Shown here: positions 45,400 through 54,323 of the stretch, in pieces
Position numbering within the stretch: the stretch's first letter is position 1
How the letters are laid out: every line of letters starts with the position of its first letter
Assembly: GCF_900167465.1 (NCBI RefSeq)
Contig: NZ_FUWR01000008.1
Location: 80,873 to 144,872, forward strand
Source of the DNA: Trichlorobacter thiogenes
GTDB taxonomy: Bacteria; Desulfobacterota; Desulfuromonadia; Geobacterales; Pseudopelobacteraceae
Direction: 5' to 3'
DNA: 64,000 nucleotides
Made by a program: the position numbers and the translations under genes
Notes under the pieces: generated by a model
Told to the model about the DNA's origin: nothing
The model's input: only the letters and a program-made list of their open reading frames with translations
Database searches by the model: none

Positions 45400-46272
45400 T
45401 CAGTCAAGCTTCTGAACCTGATACCCACGGGCTGCAAGCTGTGCCAGCAGACCATCATCCCCCACCAGATGCAGCGCACCGACCAACACAAACACCACTT
45501 CAGCGTTTTTCAGCATCGCTTCAATCCGGGGCATCCAGGCCTTGTTGCGCTTGACGATCAGTGTCTGATAAAGAGGTGGAAACTCTTGTTTAAGCGGCGC
45601 AAGTGCCAGTTCCTCCAGCTTACGAGTATCCCCCTGCCGCCAGGCAGCCTTAATCAACTGCATAGTGCGAGGCAGATCCTTGATATCCCGCAGGGTATAG
45701 CTGATCAGCTCGTTCTCATACCCGTCACCCAAGGTGGCAAGAAACCCGATCTGTTCCTCAACCACCTCAAGTTGTCCCAGCCGTTTATGATCGTTCAACG
45801 CCTGTGCCTGATAAAACGAGTCCACCCCAGTCCCACCCATCCCCAGACGTTGCAGTTCAACCATGGTCAGGGTTACTGCCAGCATGCCGGGCTTTAACCC
45901 AACCACCTCGGCAACAGGAATCTTCTTGGCGGCCAGATACTGCGCCAGCTCCTGAAAAGTCTGCTGATTCAGCACCTGTTTCAGATTGCGGCCATCGCTA
46001 TAGATCACCTGTTGCAGCACCAGCTGCTGTGTCTCCGGGGCAGTCATCTTCTGCATATCTGTCTCAAAGACAAGCTGCGCCGCTTGTTGATAGGCAGCAT
46101 CAAACCCCGCTGGCAGCGGATAGTCTGTTTTTGACAACACATGGATTGTGCCGCCGATATAGATCCGGGCATCCCCCTTTGAGATTTTCCAGACCGGTGA
46201 TGCTGCAAAAACGGATGAAACCGAGACAAGCAGCACAAAAACAACGGTTGACCACAGAGTACGTAATTTCAT
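45400..46272 (-). CDS. TraB/GumN-family exported protein
   Basis: A 290-residue protein with a signal peptide (MKLRTLWSTVVFVLLVSVSSVFA). It has the family's two signatures: YIGGTIHVL near the N-terminus and VGALHLVGDDGLLAQLAARGYQV at the C-terminus, plus ETDMQK. TraB/GumN proteins are proposed metal-dependent peptidases of the Tiki superfamily; the substrate is unknown. GGGAG precedes the ATG. It acts in the periplasm. Confidence 0.88.
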   Translation of the reverse strand: MKLRTLWSTVVFVLLVSVSSVFAASPVWKISKGDARIYIGGTIHVLSKTDYPLPAGFDAAYQQAAQLVFETDMQKMTAPETQQLVLQQVIYSDGRNLKQVLNQQTFQELAQYLAAKKIPVAEVVGLKPGMLAVTLTMVELQRLGMGGTGVDSFYQAQALNDHKRLGQLEVVEEQIGFLATLGDGYENELISYTLRDIKDLPRTMQLIKAAWRQGDTRKLEELALAPLKQEFPPLYQTLIVKRNKAWMPRIEAMLKNAEVVFVLVGALHLVGDDGLLAQLAARGYQVQKLD

Positions 46273-46312
46273 TCAATTGCTCCCTAAACCGCCAGATAAA
46301 ATTCAGTTAAAA

Positions 46313-46342
46313 TAGTAAAGCGGCCAACCAGCCGCCTTACTA
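46313..46342 (-). terminator. Intrinsic terminator after the lipoprotein gene
   Basis: TAGTAAAGCGGC (46313-46324) pairs with 46331-46342 with one mismatch around a 6-base loop; on the minus strand it runs into TTTACTATTTT. It resembles the hairpins at 50422, 62609 and 63475. Confidence 0.7.
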
Positions 46343-46364
46343 AATCCACGTTTGGCCACTACCG

Positions 46365-47339
46365 TTATCTGCTCAGATACAGGTCGGTACAGTACCTGAC
46401 GCCATTTTCTTCCCTATAGAGTTTACCTGCCTGCACTTGACGAAGCAGATCCTGCGCCTTATTGCTGCCGATGTCACCTATGGCCTTGAGCGGCATAACC
46501 CGGTCATTGGCAGCAAAGGTCTCAAATTTACCGACAAGATATTCAAACTCTTTCTGAGCTCCCAGCGTGCCGATGGCACTGACCGCACAGTTATGCACAA
46601 AAGAGTCACCATGCCCGGCAAAGGTCTTCAGGGTTGCCATCGCGGCAGGATTGTTGGTGCCGCCCAGGTCAATCAACGGGAAGCAGGCGGTCGGGCTATC
46701 CGCCTTCACCGTGCTGAGCGCAGCCGTTGTCAACTTCTGCAGGTCATCGTTGCTGACCCCGTAACCAAAGAGACACTGGTTGATCTTGGAAGCCACATCC
46801 TTGACAACAACCGCCATCGGATCACTTATGCACGGCTTCTGGATCTCGTCCATGGACCAGACCGGGATCTTTGAGTTAAAAAAGAAGGACGGGATCGTAC
46901 AACTCTTGCTACCCATGGTCACCTGCCCCAGAAAGACATTGTACGACTCCCAGGCGGAAAAACCGCTGGCACGATGATTGATCAGCTGGTACTTCCTGAC
47001 CGTCAGGGTCAGGTCCGCAGGGGCGCTGCTATCCTTTGCCGCAAGTTGCAGCGGTACACCGCGGGCGTTGAACTCCTTGACCAGGCTGCCGGAAATCCAG
47101 CCCACCGGGTCATCCAGGTTCTCCAGAGTCAGCTCGACGCGTTGCAGTCCTGAGATACCGACCATATACTGCACACTGTCCCGCTGATCCACCACCTTCA
47201 TGGTAATCGGCTTCCTGTCAACATTCTGATACACAAATCCGGGCGCTGGCGGGTTATCAGCCGTATACTTTAATGAACAGCCGGTGATACCCAAAAGCAC
47301 GATCAGGCTGGCGAACAGCCTTAACATTGCAGACTTCAT
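46365..47339 (-). CDS. Lipoprotein of unknown function with HEAT-like C-terminus
   Basis: A 324-residue protein with a type II signal (LIVLLGITGC lipobox; Cys about 21). The N-terminal half (about 25-190) is beta-rich (ITMKVVDQRDSVQYMVGISGLQRVELTLENLDDPVGW, LTLTVRKYQLINH), like LPS/DUF799-type lipoproteins; the C-terminal half is alpha-repeat like (AMATLKTFAGHGDSFVHNCAVSAIGTLGAQKEFEYLVGKFE, MPLKAIGDIGSNKAQDLLRQ), resembling HEAT repeats. Membrane-anchored, probably outer membrane inner face; function unknown. GGGGGAGG precedes the ATG. Confidence 0.78.
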   Translation of the reverse strand: MKSAMLRLFASLIVLLGITGCSLKYTADNPPAPGFVYQNVDRKPITMKVVDQRDSVQYMVGISGLQRVELTLENLDDPVGWISGSLVKEFNARGVPLQLAAKDSSAPADLTLTVRKYQLINHRASGFSAWESYNVFLGQVTMGSKSCTIPSFFFNSKIPVWSMDEIQKPCISDPMAVVVKDVASKINQCLFGYGVSNDDLQKLTTAALSTVKADSPTACFPLIDLGGTNNPAAMATLKTFAGHGDSFVHNCAVSAIGTLGAQKEFEYLVGKFETFAANDRVMPLKAIGDIGSNKAQDLLRQVQAGKLYREENGVRYCTDLYLSR

Positions 47340-47542
47340 GTCTTCCTCCCCCGGTTAGATGAATGACACAACGGAGCAAGTATACCAGCCATTTGCCGCA
47401 GTTCAAGTGGCGCCCCCAACCGCTTCTTATGCATCACACAGATTACGTCAAATGCGTGCAGAAGAAGAGCCAGAGAGCAAAATAATACTTTTTTTGTTGC
47501 CGTTATGTTGCGGCCCCACCTATCCCATGGTACGCTTTCAAC

Positions 47543-48391
47543 ATGACCGACACCACACTTGCCAAAAAAGCCGCAGCCGTCACCTCGCCGGAACTGACCG
47601 ACAAGGTTGTACTCTATTTTATTGAACACGGGATGCAGATCCTTACCGCCATTGTCCTGATGGGGGCAGGCCTATTCATTGCCCGCTGGGTTGGCAGTAT
47701 CCTGCAGCGCTGGCTGAAGTCAAAGGCCTATGATGAACCGGTCAGCAACCTGATTGTCAAGGTGGTCAAGCTCCTGATCATCGTCTTCATAGGGGTCATG
47801 GCGCTTGGTCAAATGGGGGTACAGATCACGCCTCTTATCGCTGGAATCGGCGTGGCCGGGGTCGGTGTCAGCCTTGCCATGCAGGGCCTGCTGGGCAACC
47901 TTGTTGCCGGATTGACGATTATCTTTTCAAAACCGTTCACTACCGGCGAATATATTGAACTACTGGGGGTCTATGGCCAGGTTACTGACATTTCCCTGTT
48001 TTCCACCACCCTGCTGCACACTGACAATTCCCGGGTGATTGTACCCAACCGGAAGATTGTTGGAGAAATCCTGCATAACTACGGCAACATCCGCCAACTT
48101 AATCTGACAGCTTCCATCACCTACACGACAGACATCACCCAGGCGCTGGCACTGGTAAACGCTATCCTGCAGCAGAATCCGATGGTTTTGGCAGAGCCAA
48201 TGCCTGTTGTGGGTATCGCAGCCCTGCATGAATCATCCATTGCCCTGGCAATCCAGCCCTGGGTAAAGGTTGATGATTTTGTTCCTGCACAGGCGGCAAT
48301 CTATCAGGCGGTCATTGAACAGTTCCGCAACCAGCAGATCGAAGTCCCCATTCCCCGCCGGAACATCCAGATCCTGAATCCCGCTCCCTGA
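47543..48391 (+). CDS. MscS-family mechanosensitive channel
   Basis: A 282-residue inner-membrane protein. Three membrane segments (about 30-55, 70-90, 95-120) precede the MscS pore-lining helix (GIGVAGVGVSLAMQGLLGNLVAGLTIIFSKPFTTGEYIELLGVYGQVTDI) and the cytoplasmic beta domain (NSRVIVPNRKIVGEILHNYG). This short form resembles E. coli MscS itself. It opens under membrane tension to release solutes. The ATG at 47543 has no clear Shine-Dalgarno. The gene is divergent from the lipoprotein gene. Confidence 0.93.
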   Translation: MTDTTLAKKAAAVTSPELTDKVVLYFIEHGMQILTAIVLMGAGLFIARWVGSILQRWLKSKAYDEPVSNLIVKVVKLLIIVFIGVMALGQMGVQITPLIAGIGVAGVGVSLAMQGLLGNLVAGLTIIFSKPFTTGEYIELLGVYGQVTDISLFSTTLLHTDNSRVIVPNRKIVGEILHNYGNIRQLNLTASITYTTDITQALALVNAILQQNPMVLAEPMPVVGIAALHESSIALAIQPWVKVDDFVPAQAAIYQAVIEQFRNQQIEVPIPRRNIQILNPAP

Positions 48392-48394
48392 CCC

Positions 48395-48922
48395 CTACCG
48401 TGGCCGACGTTTCTTACCTTGCTTGCCGGGCGGCAGGGCAGCGGTCTTAAACTCCGGTTCATAGCCCACTTCAAAGCTGGTGGTGCTGTTGTTGCGCATA
48501 CTCAAGAAGTGAGCATTCCCCTCATCAAAGGGACAGATCGGCTGGCTGCAGGGCTCAAAGCCAAAACGGGCATAGTAGGCCGGCTCCCCCAATACAAACA
48601 GAGGCTGGCTTTTTATCCCTTCCTGACGCAGGGCAAACCGAAGCAGTTCACTCCCCACCCCCTGTTTTTGAAAATCCGGCGCCACCGCCATGGGGGCCAG
48701 ATGCAGACCGCAGAGCTGTTTACTATTGTAGGCGTTGGAAAAGGCGATGTAGGCGATGGCTTTGTTGGTATGGATACAGACCCACTCGTGGATTGGGCGA
48801 TTATTTTCATGAAACTTCTGCACCAGCAAGGTTTCGTAACTGCTGTCGGGAAAGGCCCGCTGCAACAGGGCATAGACCTTGGGACGATGCTCCGGGGTAA
48901 CTTTCTGAATCTTCATATTCAC
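48395..48922 (-). CDS. GNAT-family N-acetyltransferase
   Basis: A 175-residue acetyltransferase. The acetyl-CoA site is LAPMAVAPDFQKQGVGSELLRFAL, and LFVLGEPAYYARFGFEPCSQ is the typical C-terminal motif. The substrate is unknown. GGAGAGGTG precedes the first of two adjacent ATGs. The C-terminus is basic (GKQGKKRRPR). The stop lies four bases from that of the MscS gene. Confidence 0.9.
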   Translation of the reverse strand: MNMKIQKVTPEHRPKVYALLQRAFPDSSYETLLVQKFHENNRPIHEWVCIHTNKAIAYIAFSNAYNSKQLCGLHLAPMAVAPDFQKQGVGSELLRFALRQEGIKSQPLFVLGEPAYYARFGFEPCSQPICPFDEGNAHFLSMRNNSTTSFEVGYEPEFKTAALPPGKQGKKRRPR

Positions 48923-48963
48923 CTCTCCACCGGGTTATTCCAATGCAAAATCAGGGATGGGGA

Positions 48964-50226
48964 TTATGCCAGTAATAACGCCAAGGCATGCAGCAGCAGG
49001 CCGATCACACCACCCACCAGGGTGCCGTTCATCCTGATAAACTGCAGGTCAGAGCCGATGGAGAGCTCGATCTCGTTGCTGTAGTCAGCACTATCCCATG
49101 CCTGCACCGTGCCTGAAATATGCCCGGCAACGGCAGTTCGCAGGGTATCTCCGTAGCGCAGCACCAGCTTTTCAAGATACTCGTTCAACGAATCTTTCAA
49201 GTCTGGATTGTTAACTAGTGTAGTGCCAACTCCAGCAACCGCCGCTGTAATCTTCTGCTGCAACCTTGAATCAGGCTGCTGCAGGTCACGGTGCAGCCAG
49301 CTCTTCAGGTCATTGCCGATGGTGCGGGCATAGTCAGTTATGGCCTGATTATGCAGAACCTCTTGCTTGATCTTCTCAACCTTGCTGCGCAGCTCAGGAT
49401 CACTCTTCAAACGGGCGATGAAACCGGTCACTGCTGTATCAAAACGATGGCGAAGCTCATGGGACGGATCGGCATTCACCTGCTGGATGTAGGCGTTGAT
49501 CCGCGTAACGATCTTTTCCCCGGCCCCACGGGCAAACTGATCTTTGTTGGGCATAAAGACCATCAGGAGCGGATACTCTTTAACCGCCATCTCCTCAATG
49601 GTTGTGGCCAGTTTGGCTTGCGCCTCTTCGCTGGACAACCAGATGGCACAGCGGTTCAGCAGATCATCCAGCACCGCCTGGTGGCGATTGTCGTTCCTTA
49701 GCGCCTCCAACATTGCCCCGACTGTGCCAGAGAGGTCAAAGCCTTCTATCCGATTACCCAAGGCAGCCCGCAACCACTGCTGGACCCGCTCATCATCAAT
49801 AAAATCAAGGGAATCTGCCAGCAGCCGGGTTATTCCCTTAGACAGGTCGGTCGCATGCTGCTGTGCCATCAGGTAGGCCGCCAGATGTTCAGCCGGATTA
49901 TAGGCCCGCAGCTTGGCCAGCAGGGTATCGCTAGCCAGAAACTTGTCACGGATAAAGGTGGCCAGATTTCCGGCAATGGCCTCCTTCTTGTTCTTGATAA
50001 TGGCGGTGTGGGGTATCGGCAGGCCAAGCGGATGCCGGAACAGCGCCACCACTGCAAACCAGTCTGCCAGCGCACCAACCATGGCCGCCTCTGCAAAGGC
50101 GGCAACCCATTCCCAGACACCATGCCCCTTCTGCAGACGGGCAACCACAAACAGCAGGGCTGCACCGATCATCAGACCGGTGGCGATTCTCTTGTTTCTG
50201 ACCAGCAGTTTTCTTCTCGTTTCCAC
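48964..50226 (-). CDS. DUF445-family membrane protein (YjiN-like)
   Basis: A 420-residue protein. An N-terminal membrane helix (IATGLMIGAALLFVVARL) and the conserved VGALADWFAVVALFRHPLGLPIPHTAIIKNKKEAIAGNLATFIRDKF block identify DUF445; a C-terminal membrane helix (MNGTLVGGVIGLLLHALALLLA) ends it. The bulk is helical and cytoplasmic or periplasmic. Function unknown. It starts at GTG 50226 with GGAG eight bases upstream. Confidence 0.9.
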   Translation of the reverse strand: METRRKLLVRNKRIATGLMIGAALLFVVARLQKGHGVWEWVAAFAEAAMVGALADWFAVVALFRHPLGLPIPHTAIIKNKKEAIAGNLATFIRDKFLASDTLLAKLRAYNPAEHLAAYLMAQQHATDLSKGITRLLADSLDFIDDERVQQWLRAALGNRIEGFDLSGTVGAMLEALRNDNRHQAVLDDLLNRCAIWLSSEEAQAKLATTIEEMAVKEYPLLMVFMPNKDQFARGAGEKIVTRINAYIQQVNADPSHELRHRFDTAVTGFIARLKSDPELRSKVEKIKQEVLHNQAITDYARTIGNDLKSWLHRDLQQPDSRLQQKITAAVAGVGTTLVNNPDLKDSLNEYLEKLVLRYGDTLRTAVAGHISGTVQAWDSADYSNEIELSIGSDLQFIRMNGTLVGGVIGLLLHALALLLA

Positions 50227-50268
50227 GTACTTTCTCCAGAACTGTTTTCACCTAAATGGATAAACACA

Positions 50269-50299
50269 AAAAACCGCCTCTCAGGTGGAAGCGGTTTTT
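50269..50299 (-). terminator. Intrinsic terminator upstream of the DUF445 gene
   Basis: AAAAACCGC (50269-50277) pairs exactly with 50291-50299, with a loop containing a partial inner stem; T-runs lie on both strands. It separates the DUF445 gene from the lipoprotein gene. Confidence 0.75.
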
Positions 50300-50421
50300 G
50301 TTACGCGAGCCTTTTATTGCATGGCTGCACTGTTTTTGTCAACGTATGGGGTGTCTAGCACCTACACATATCCCCTCTATCTGGAAACAATCTGATTTAA
50401 AAGCGGGGATTTGGAAATAGT

Positions 50422-50446
50422 AAAGGCGGCCGATTGACCGCCTTTT
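50422..50446 (-). terminator. Terminator hairpin of the AAAGGCGG family
   Basis: AAAGGCGG (50422-50429) pairs with CCGCCTTT (50438-50445); one mismatch closes a CGATTG loop. It is followed by TTGAATTA, as in the copies at 62609 and 63475. It lies downstream of the lipoprotein gene ending at 50504. Confidence 0.7.
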
Positions 50447-50503
50447 GAATTATTTATCTGCTTGCTGACTCAAGACACTCGTTGCCAGCCCCGATCATTC
50501 CAG

Positions 50504-51127
50504 CTACTTAGTTGCCTTTGCACTAAAAGCTCCTTTAACTGAGCCAAAGTCATCGCTAATATCAATTTCTCCCTTGACCACGCCATCTGCCACAGAGTTG
50601 ATCTTAACAAAACCCTTACGTGCTCCCTGCGGGGTATCTGCAGCTAGGGTTGCTGTCTTCATTTTACCTTCTTCAAAATACTTGATGACGACATGCCACG
50701 CCTTGCTGGCAACTTCAGCACCGTCAGCAGGTGTTGCAGTATTGTAAGTGCCTGCCTTGATCGGAGACTCCTTGGTGGCTCCCTTCTCACCCAGAATCTG
50801 GATCATAACCAACAGATCGCCATCCTTTTTAGGATATCTACCCGTAAGATCAGAAGGGGTGAATTCATAGTTCGTGACGTAAAACTCATAGTCTACCAAC
50901 TTGGTATCAACGCCTTTAACGGTCGGTGTGATATCAAGCGGCTTAACAGCCCCCTGCTTCACAACCATTTCTTTTGATACTTCCTTGCCCATTTCCTTAA
51001 ATTTCAAGGTCATTTTAGCCGTATCACCTGTTTTAGGCGCTTCTGCCCCAGGTTTGCTACCAGAATTACAGCCAGAGAATACAACGGTTAACATCAACAG
51101 CGCCAGAAACAACTTGATTACCTTCAT
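50504..51127 (-). CDS. Lipoprotein with FKBP-like N-terminal segment, function unknown
   Basis: A 207-residue protein with a lipoprotein signal (LLMLTVVFSGC; Cys about 20). The mature part begins with a polar linker (NSGSKPGAEAPKTGDTAK), followed by about 170 beta-rich residues (YEFYVTNYEFTPSDLTGRYP, GTYNTATPADGAEVASKAWHVVIKYF, FVKINSVADGVVKGEIDISDDFGSVKGAF) that I do not recognise. AAGGAG precedes the ATG. It is AT-richer than the earlier genes of the window. Two hairpins lie downstream. Confidence 0.72.
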   Translation of the reverse strand: MKVIKLFLALLMLTVVFSGCNSGSKPGAEAPKTGDTAKMTLKFKEMGKEVSKEMVVKQGAVKPLDITPTVKGVDTKLVDYEFYVTNYEFTPSDLTGRYPKKDGDLLVMIQILGEKGATKESPIKAGTYNTATPADGAEVASKAWHVVIKYFEEGKMKTATLAADTPQGARKGFVKINSVADGVVKGEIDISDDFGSVKGAFSAKATK

Positions 51128-51447
51128 AGCATCTCCTTATTCATTAAAGTATAGCTGCTATTCATCGGAGCTGCATACTACAAACAAACCCCAAGATGTC
51201 AAGAGCCGTTATTGTCACATTTTTATTAAGAAGAGATGAATTTATACAAGTTCATTATTCTGGCATCCGACATATAGATTCATACAAAAGTTAATTATAA
51301 CCAAACATTAGTAGTGAGCCAGTCACCAATAACTCTTTCAGACAAAAAACAGGATGATTAAGATTCTGTTTGTCCAGCAACAAACGGGCATGCTATAAGA
51401 TCGCCATGCAATGACGTAAAATACAGTATCAATTCGGGAGGCAGTTA
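51128..51447. other. 320-bp AT-rich intergenic region between divergent envelope genes
   Basis: No coding sequence is supported. The region holds the control sequences of two divergent exported-protein genes; the only element recognised is the promoter at 51370-51399. Confidence 0.55.
51370..51399 (+). promoter_or_regulatory. Candidate sigma70 promoter of the 541-residue exported protein
   Basis: TTGTCC (51370-51375) and TATAAG (51394-51399) are 18 bases apart, 49 bp upstream of the ATG at 51448. Confidence 0.5.
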
Positions 51448-53073
51448 ATGAAAAAACTAGCATGGCTTGCACTGTCTGCTTCAGTCCTCGCCCTACCCAC
51501 TGTTACTACAGCGGGCACGTTTGGAAAGATGCTTGGTGGATTTAAGCAGCTACAGGGAGGTTCAGACACACAACAACAATCCGCCCCCCCTTCGTCTAGT
51601 TCCAAAAACACAAAATCCCGATCATCATCACAGCCTGAACCTTCAACTGCGTCACCTTCTCCCACAGCCACAGTATCCGAAAATACTGTGGCTGTTCCGC
51701 GTCTGCATGCGGACCATCCAGCCATTGCCTGGAAAATAGGTGACCCGGTTCAGGTCTTTGAAAAAGGCAAATGGTATACCGGCACGGTTGCCAACCTGAA
51801 CTATGACAAACGCCCCCTGACAGTCCGCATGGAACTGTTCACCGATTTGCGTTGGTGGCCCTGGAATGAGATCAAGCCGGTTGATGGCTATAGTTACACC
51901 ATGCTTCCCGCTCAATCCACCCAAGGGACTGAAGACGCCTGGAAAGCAGGTGACCAGGTTGAGCTGCAGATATTCTGGGGGAACCGCTTCAACTGGGCAC
52001 CGGGTGTTGTGCTCTCTACGGATGGGGACAACTACTATATCTATGCGCCTGATGGCACCGGAAAAAATGAAAAGTATTTCTGGAAACATAAAAACCAGGT
52101 ACGTAATGCAGGGTCAGCAAAGGTCGGTTGGCAGACAACACAACCAGATCCCAACAGACTGGTACAGCAGTATCAGGATGAGGTTTCCAAACGAGGATGC
52201 AGCTTTGGTGAGCCCAACCAGATCTACCTGAACTGGGCATTTTTGTGGGACTACGACCACTCTTTCAATTTTGAAGACATCATGCCACGTCTCAAGGCAA
52301 AAGATCTAAAATCGGTTCTTACCGGTTACGAGTGCTATGCCAAGGCACGTCAGAACTTCCCGGAGCTGCCTGTATCAGCACCCAACAAGGGCAATTCAAT
52401 AGTCGGTCGGTACGATGTACAGGCCCAATTGATTGCCAAGCATAAAGAGATTATTCGTAGCGCCGTTAATCGCTACCTGCAAAATGTTGTACAACCGGTA
52501 GCCAGGGGAGAATCCCAGATCAGCGGCGATTGGGTGCCACGCCCCTTGGCACTTACGAATGGATTCGATCTGCTGAAGCAGAATATTGTGAATAAGCTGG
52601 CTGAATATAAAGAACTTGGCGATGTTGTTGGTGCACAGCCAAGTATTGACTGGAATGAAATTAAAAAAATGTATGATACAGGGGTTGCAGATATGAACAC
52701 CAAGATTGCCGCATCATCCCCCGGTCTACAGCAGGTAAACGGCTACAGGATGCCATTTAGCAGCCACAATGCCACAATAGAGAAAAAGGCATCTGCCTAT
52801 GCCTTAAAACAGTTCCCCAAGGCAAAAATACTTGCAACAGCAACAAGCCGTACAGATATGGAGATCATTAAGACCAATCTGGGAATTCCGCAATACCGGT
52901 ACCTCTATGCCGCTGCCCTCGTAAAGCATCCCGATTACCGCAGCTGTTTCAAATACACCGTCAGATACAAAGAGGATTACGCTGGTGGCGGCAAATATGC
53001 TGCCGGAATAATTGACAAAGGCCCCGGACATATCAGCCCGACTGCAATTGAAGAGTTTACACGCTGCCCGTAA
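51448..53073 (+). CDS. Exported protein with two Agenet/Tudor-like repeats
   Basis: A 541-residue protein with a signal peptide (MKKLAWLALSASVLALPTVTTA). A Ser/Pro-rich linker (about 45-85) is followed by two small beta repeats: WKIGDPVQVFEKGKWYTGTVANL (about 92) and WKAGDQVELQIFWGNRFNWAPGVVL (about 150), which match the Agenet/SH3-like pattern rarely seen in bacteria. The C-terminal about 330 residues are mostly helical with several Cys (GCSFGEPNQ, GYECYAK, DYRSCFKY). Function unknown. GGGAGG precedes the ATG. A shorter exported-protein gene follows after 42 bp, probably in one operon. Confidence 0.75.
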   Translation: MKKLAWLALSASVLALPTVTTAGTFGKMLGGFKQLQGGSDTQQQSAPPSSSSKNTKSRSSSQPEPSTASPSPTATVSENTVAVPRLHADHPAIAWKIGDPVQVFEKGKWYTGTVANLNYDKRPLTVRMELFTDLRWWPWNEIKPVDGYSYTMLPAQSTQGTEDAWKAGDQVELQIFWGNRFNWAPGVVLSTDGDNYYIYAPDGTGKNEKYFWKHKNQVRNAGSAKVGWQTTQPDPNRLVQQYQDEVSKRGCSFGEPNQIYLNWAFLWDYDHSFNFEDIMPRLKAKDLKSVLTGYECYAKARQNFPELPVSAPNKGNSIVGRYDVQAQLIAKHKEIIRSAVNRYLQNVVQPVARGESQISGDWVPRPLALTNGFDLLKQNIVNKLAEYKELGDVVGAQPSIDWNEIKKMYDTGVADMNTKIAASSPGLQQVNGYRMPFSSHNATIEKKASAYALKQFPKAKILATATSRTDMEIIKTNLGIPQYRYLYAAALVKHPDYRSCFKYTVRYKEDYAGGGKYAAGIIDKGPGHISPTAIEEFTRCP

Positions 53074-53115
53074 TGTAGCCCGTATGTTCAACATCCCAAC
53101 AAAAGGAGAGGTACT

Positions 53116-53691
53116 ATGGTTCGATTGTTACTGGTTTTCCTGTGTACATTGTTTGCGTCTGTTGCATATGCCGACAGTAAAGGAGGCTTGATCTGCCCGA
53201 ATGGAAAGATTGAGGCCAAATCGTTTGGAGCCTACTATGTGCCGGAGAAAGGCAATTTTGGTATGGTTTTCTTCAAGGAAGCTGCTACTGAAGAGGAAAT
53301 AGATGCGGCTATGGCTGAGCAGGCCAAGTTTTGGCTGGGGCGCGCCCCCAAAGGTCCGGCAGGCAAACGCCTAAAATACCTGCCATTGGCGTTCAAAGTT
53401 GTTGGAAAGGTTAACAAATCAGTCAAAAAAGCAGACGCTAATGAACTTGCCAAGGGCTACACATCATTTCACTACGTCTGTGAAAAATCTGAAAGTGTTG
53501 TGGACATGGAGATGAAAGAACGGGCTGCCAAGACCAAAGCCTTCATCCAAAACCTTTCTGCCGACATGAAGCAGGGGGGCAAGGTTGACCTGAATACAAA
53601 GGGAGATTTTGCCGGAGATCCTAAGGACAAACAAAAAGTCAAGGTGGCCTGGAAGATTCAGGGCAGCACCAAGCTGAGAGTTTACGAGTAA
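53116..53691 (+). CDS. Exported protein of unknown function (191 aa)
   Basis: A signal peptide (MVRLLLVFLCTLFASVAYA) and a 170-residue mature part with two Cys (LICPN, HYVCEK), likely a disulfide, and Lys-rich regions (KVNKSVKKADANELAKGY). AAAGGAGAGG precedes the ATG. It follows the Agenet-like protein gene by 42 bp. No family recognised. Confidence 0.72.
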   Translation: MVRLLLVFLCTLFASVAYADSKGGLICPNGKIEAKSFGAYYVPEKGNFGMVFFKEAATEEEIDAAMAEQAKFWLGRAPKGPAGKRLKYLPLAFKVVGKVNKSVKKADANELAKGYTSFHYVCEKSESVVDMEMKERAAKTKAFIQNLSADMKQGGKVDLNTKGDFAGDPKDKQKVKVAWKIQGSTKLRVYE

Positions 53692-53706
53692 CTCAACCGA
53701 GCATCA

Positions 53707-53736
53707 GCAGCAGGCGGATCAAATTCCGTCTGCTGC
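53707..53736 (+). terminator. Hairpin after the 191-residue exported-protein gene
   Basis: GCAGCAGGCGGA (53707-53718) pairs with 53725-53736 with one G-T position around a 6-base loop. There is no T-tract, so it may be an mRNA-stabilising or weak termination structure. Confidence 0.5.
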
Positions 53737-53861
53737 GCCTCACTTTACCGCCTCACCCGACCAAACCGTTTTAGCACAAAACGCCCCCCTGCTTTGCAGA
53801 TTGCCGCAACCTGCCATTTCAGCTACTATGCCGAAAATTTTCCCCACACCAAGGAGTTTCC

Positions 53862-54323
53862 ATGGCAACCTCAAGCGAACAACCACAGGCTATGATCGGA
53901 CTGGATCAGGCGTTACAGACCATGCGTGAAGATATGACCGATGCCAAACGCCAATCAAAATTTTACGATATCTTCCTGAACACAACCTTTTGTGTGCCCA
54001 CCCTTGACCCAAAAGAACTGGATGGCGACGTCACCCTTGAAGAAGGCCAGATTCTCCCCCTGATTATTGAATCAGAAGGCAATGATTATCTGATGCTATT
54101 TAACAGCGAAGCACGGCTGAAGAGCTGGGCCGGAGCGGAAGTGACCTGGGTAGAGGTTCCCGGCCATGTCATTGCAGAAACCACCATGCCGCCGCTTCAT
54201 CTGGCCATGAACGTCGGCACCGAACACTCAAAACAGTTTCTTCCCGATGAGATCGCCTGGTTGCGAGAGGTGGTGGAGCGCTGCAATGCGGCAGCACCGG
54301 AGCAGGAGCCCCAACAAGGCTAA
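53862..54323 (+). CDS. SseB-family protein
   Basis: A 153-residue soluble protein with an SseB N-terminal-type domain (GLDQALQTMREDMTDAKRQSKFYDIFLNTTFCVPT, LPLIIESEGNDYLMLFNSEARLKSW, HLAMNVGTEHSKQFLPDEIAWLREVV). E. coli SseB enhances serine sensitivity; the biochemical role is unclear. AAGGAG precedes the ATG. The stop overlaps the convergent trmO gene by four bases. Confidence 0.78.
   Translation: MATSSEQPQAMIGLDQALQTMREDMTDAKRQSKFYDIFLNTTFCVPTLDPKELDGDVTLEEGQILPLIIESEGNDYLMLFNSEARLKSWAGAEVTWVEVPGHVIAETTMPPLHLAMNVGTEHSKQFLPDEIAWLREVVERCNAAAPEQEPQQG

Noticed and set aside
45099..45897. Overlapping plus-strand open frames near 45.1-45.9 kb
   Set aside because: Shadows of the minus-strand TraB/GumN and small-protein genes, with biased Pro/Gln/Ser composition.
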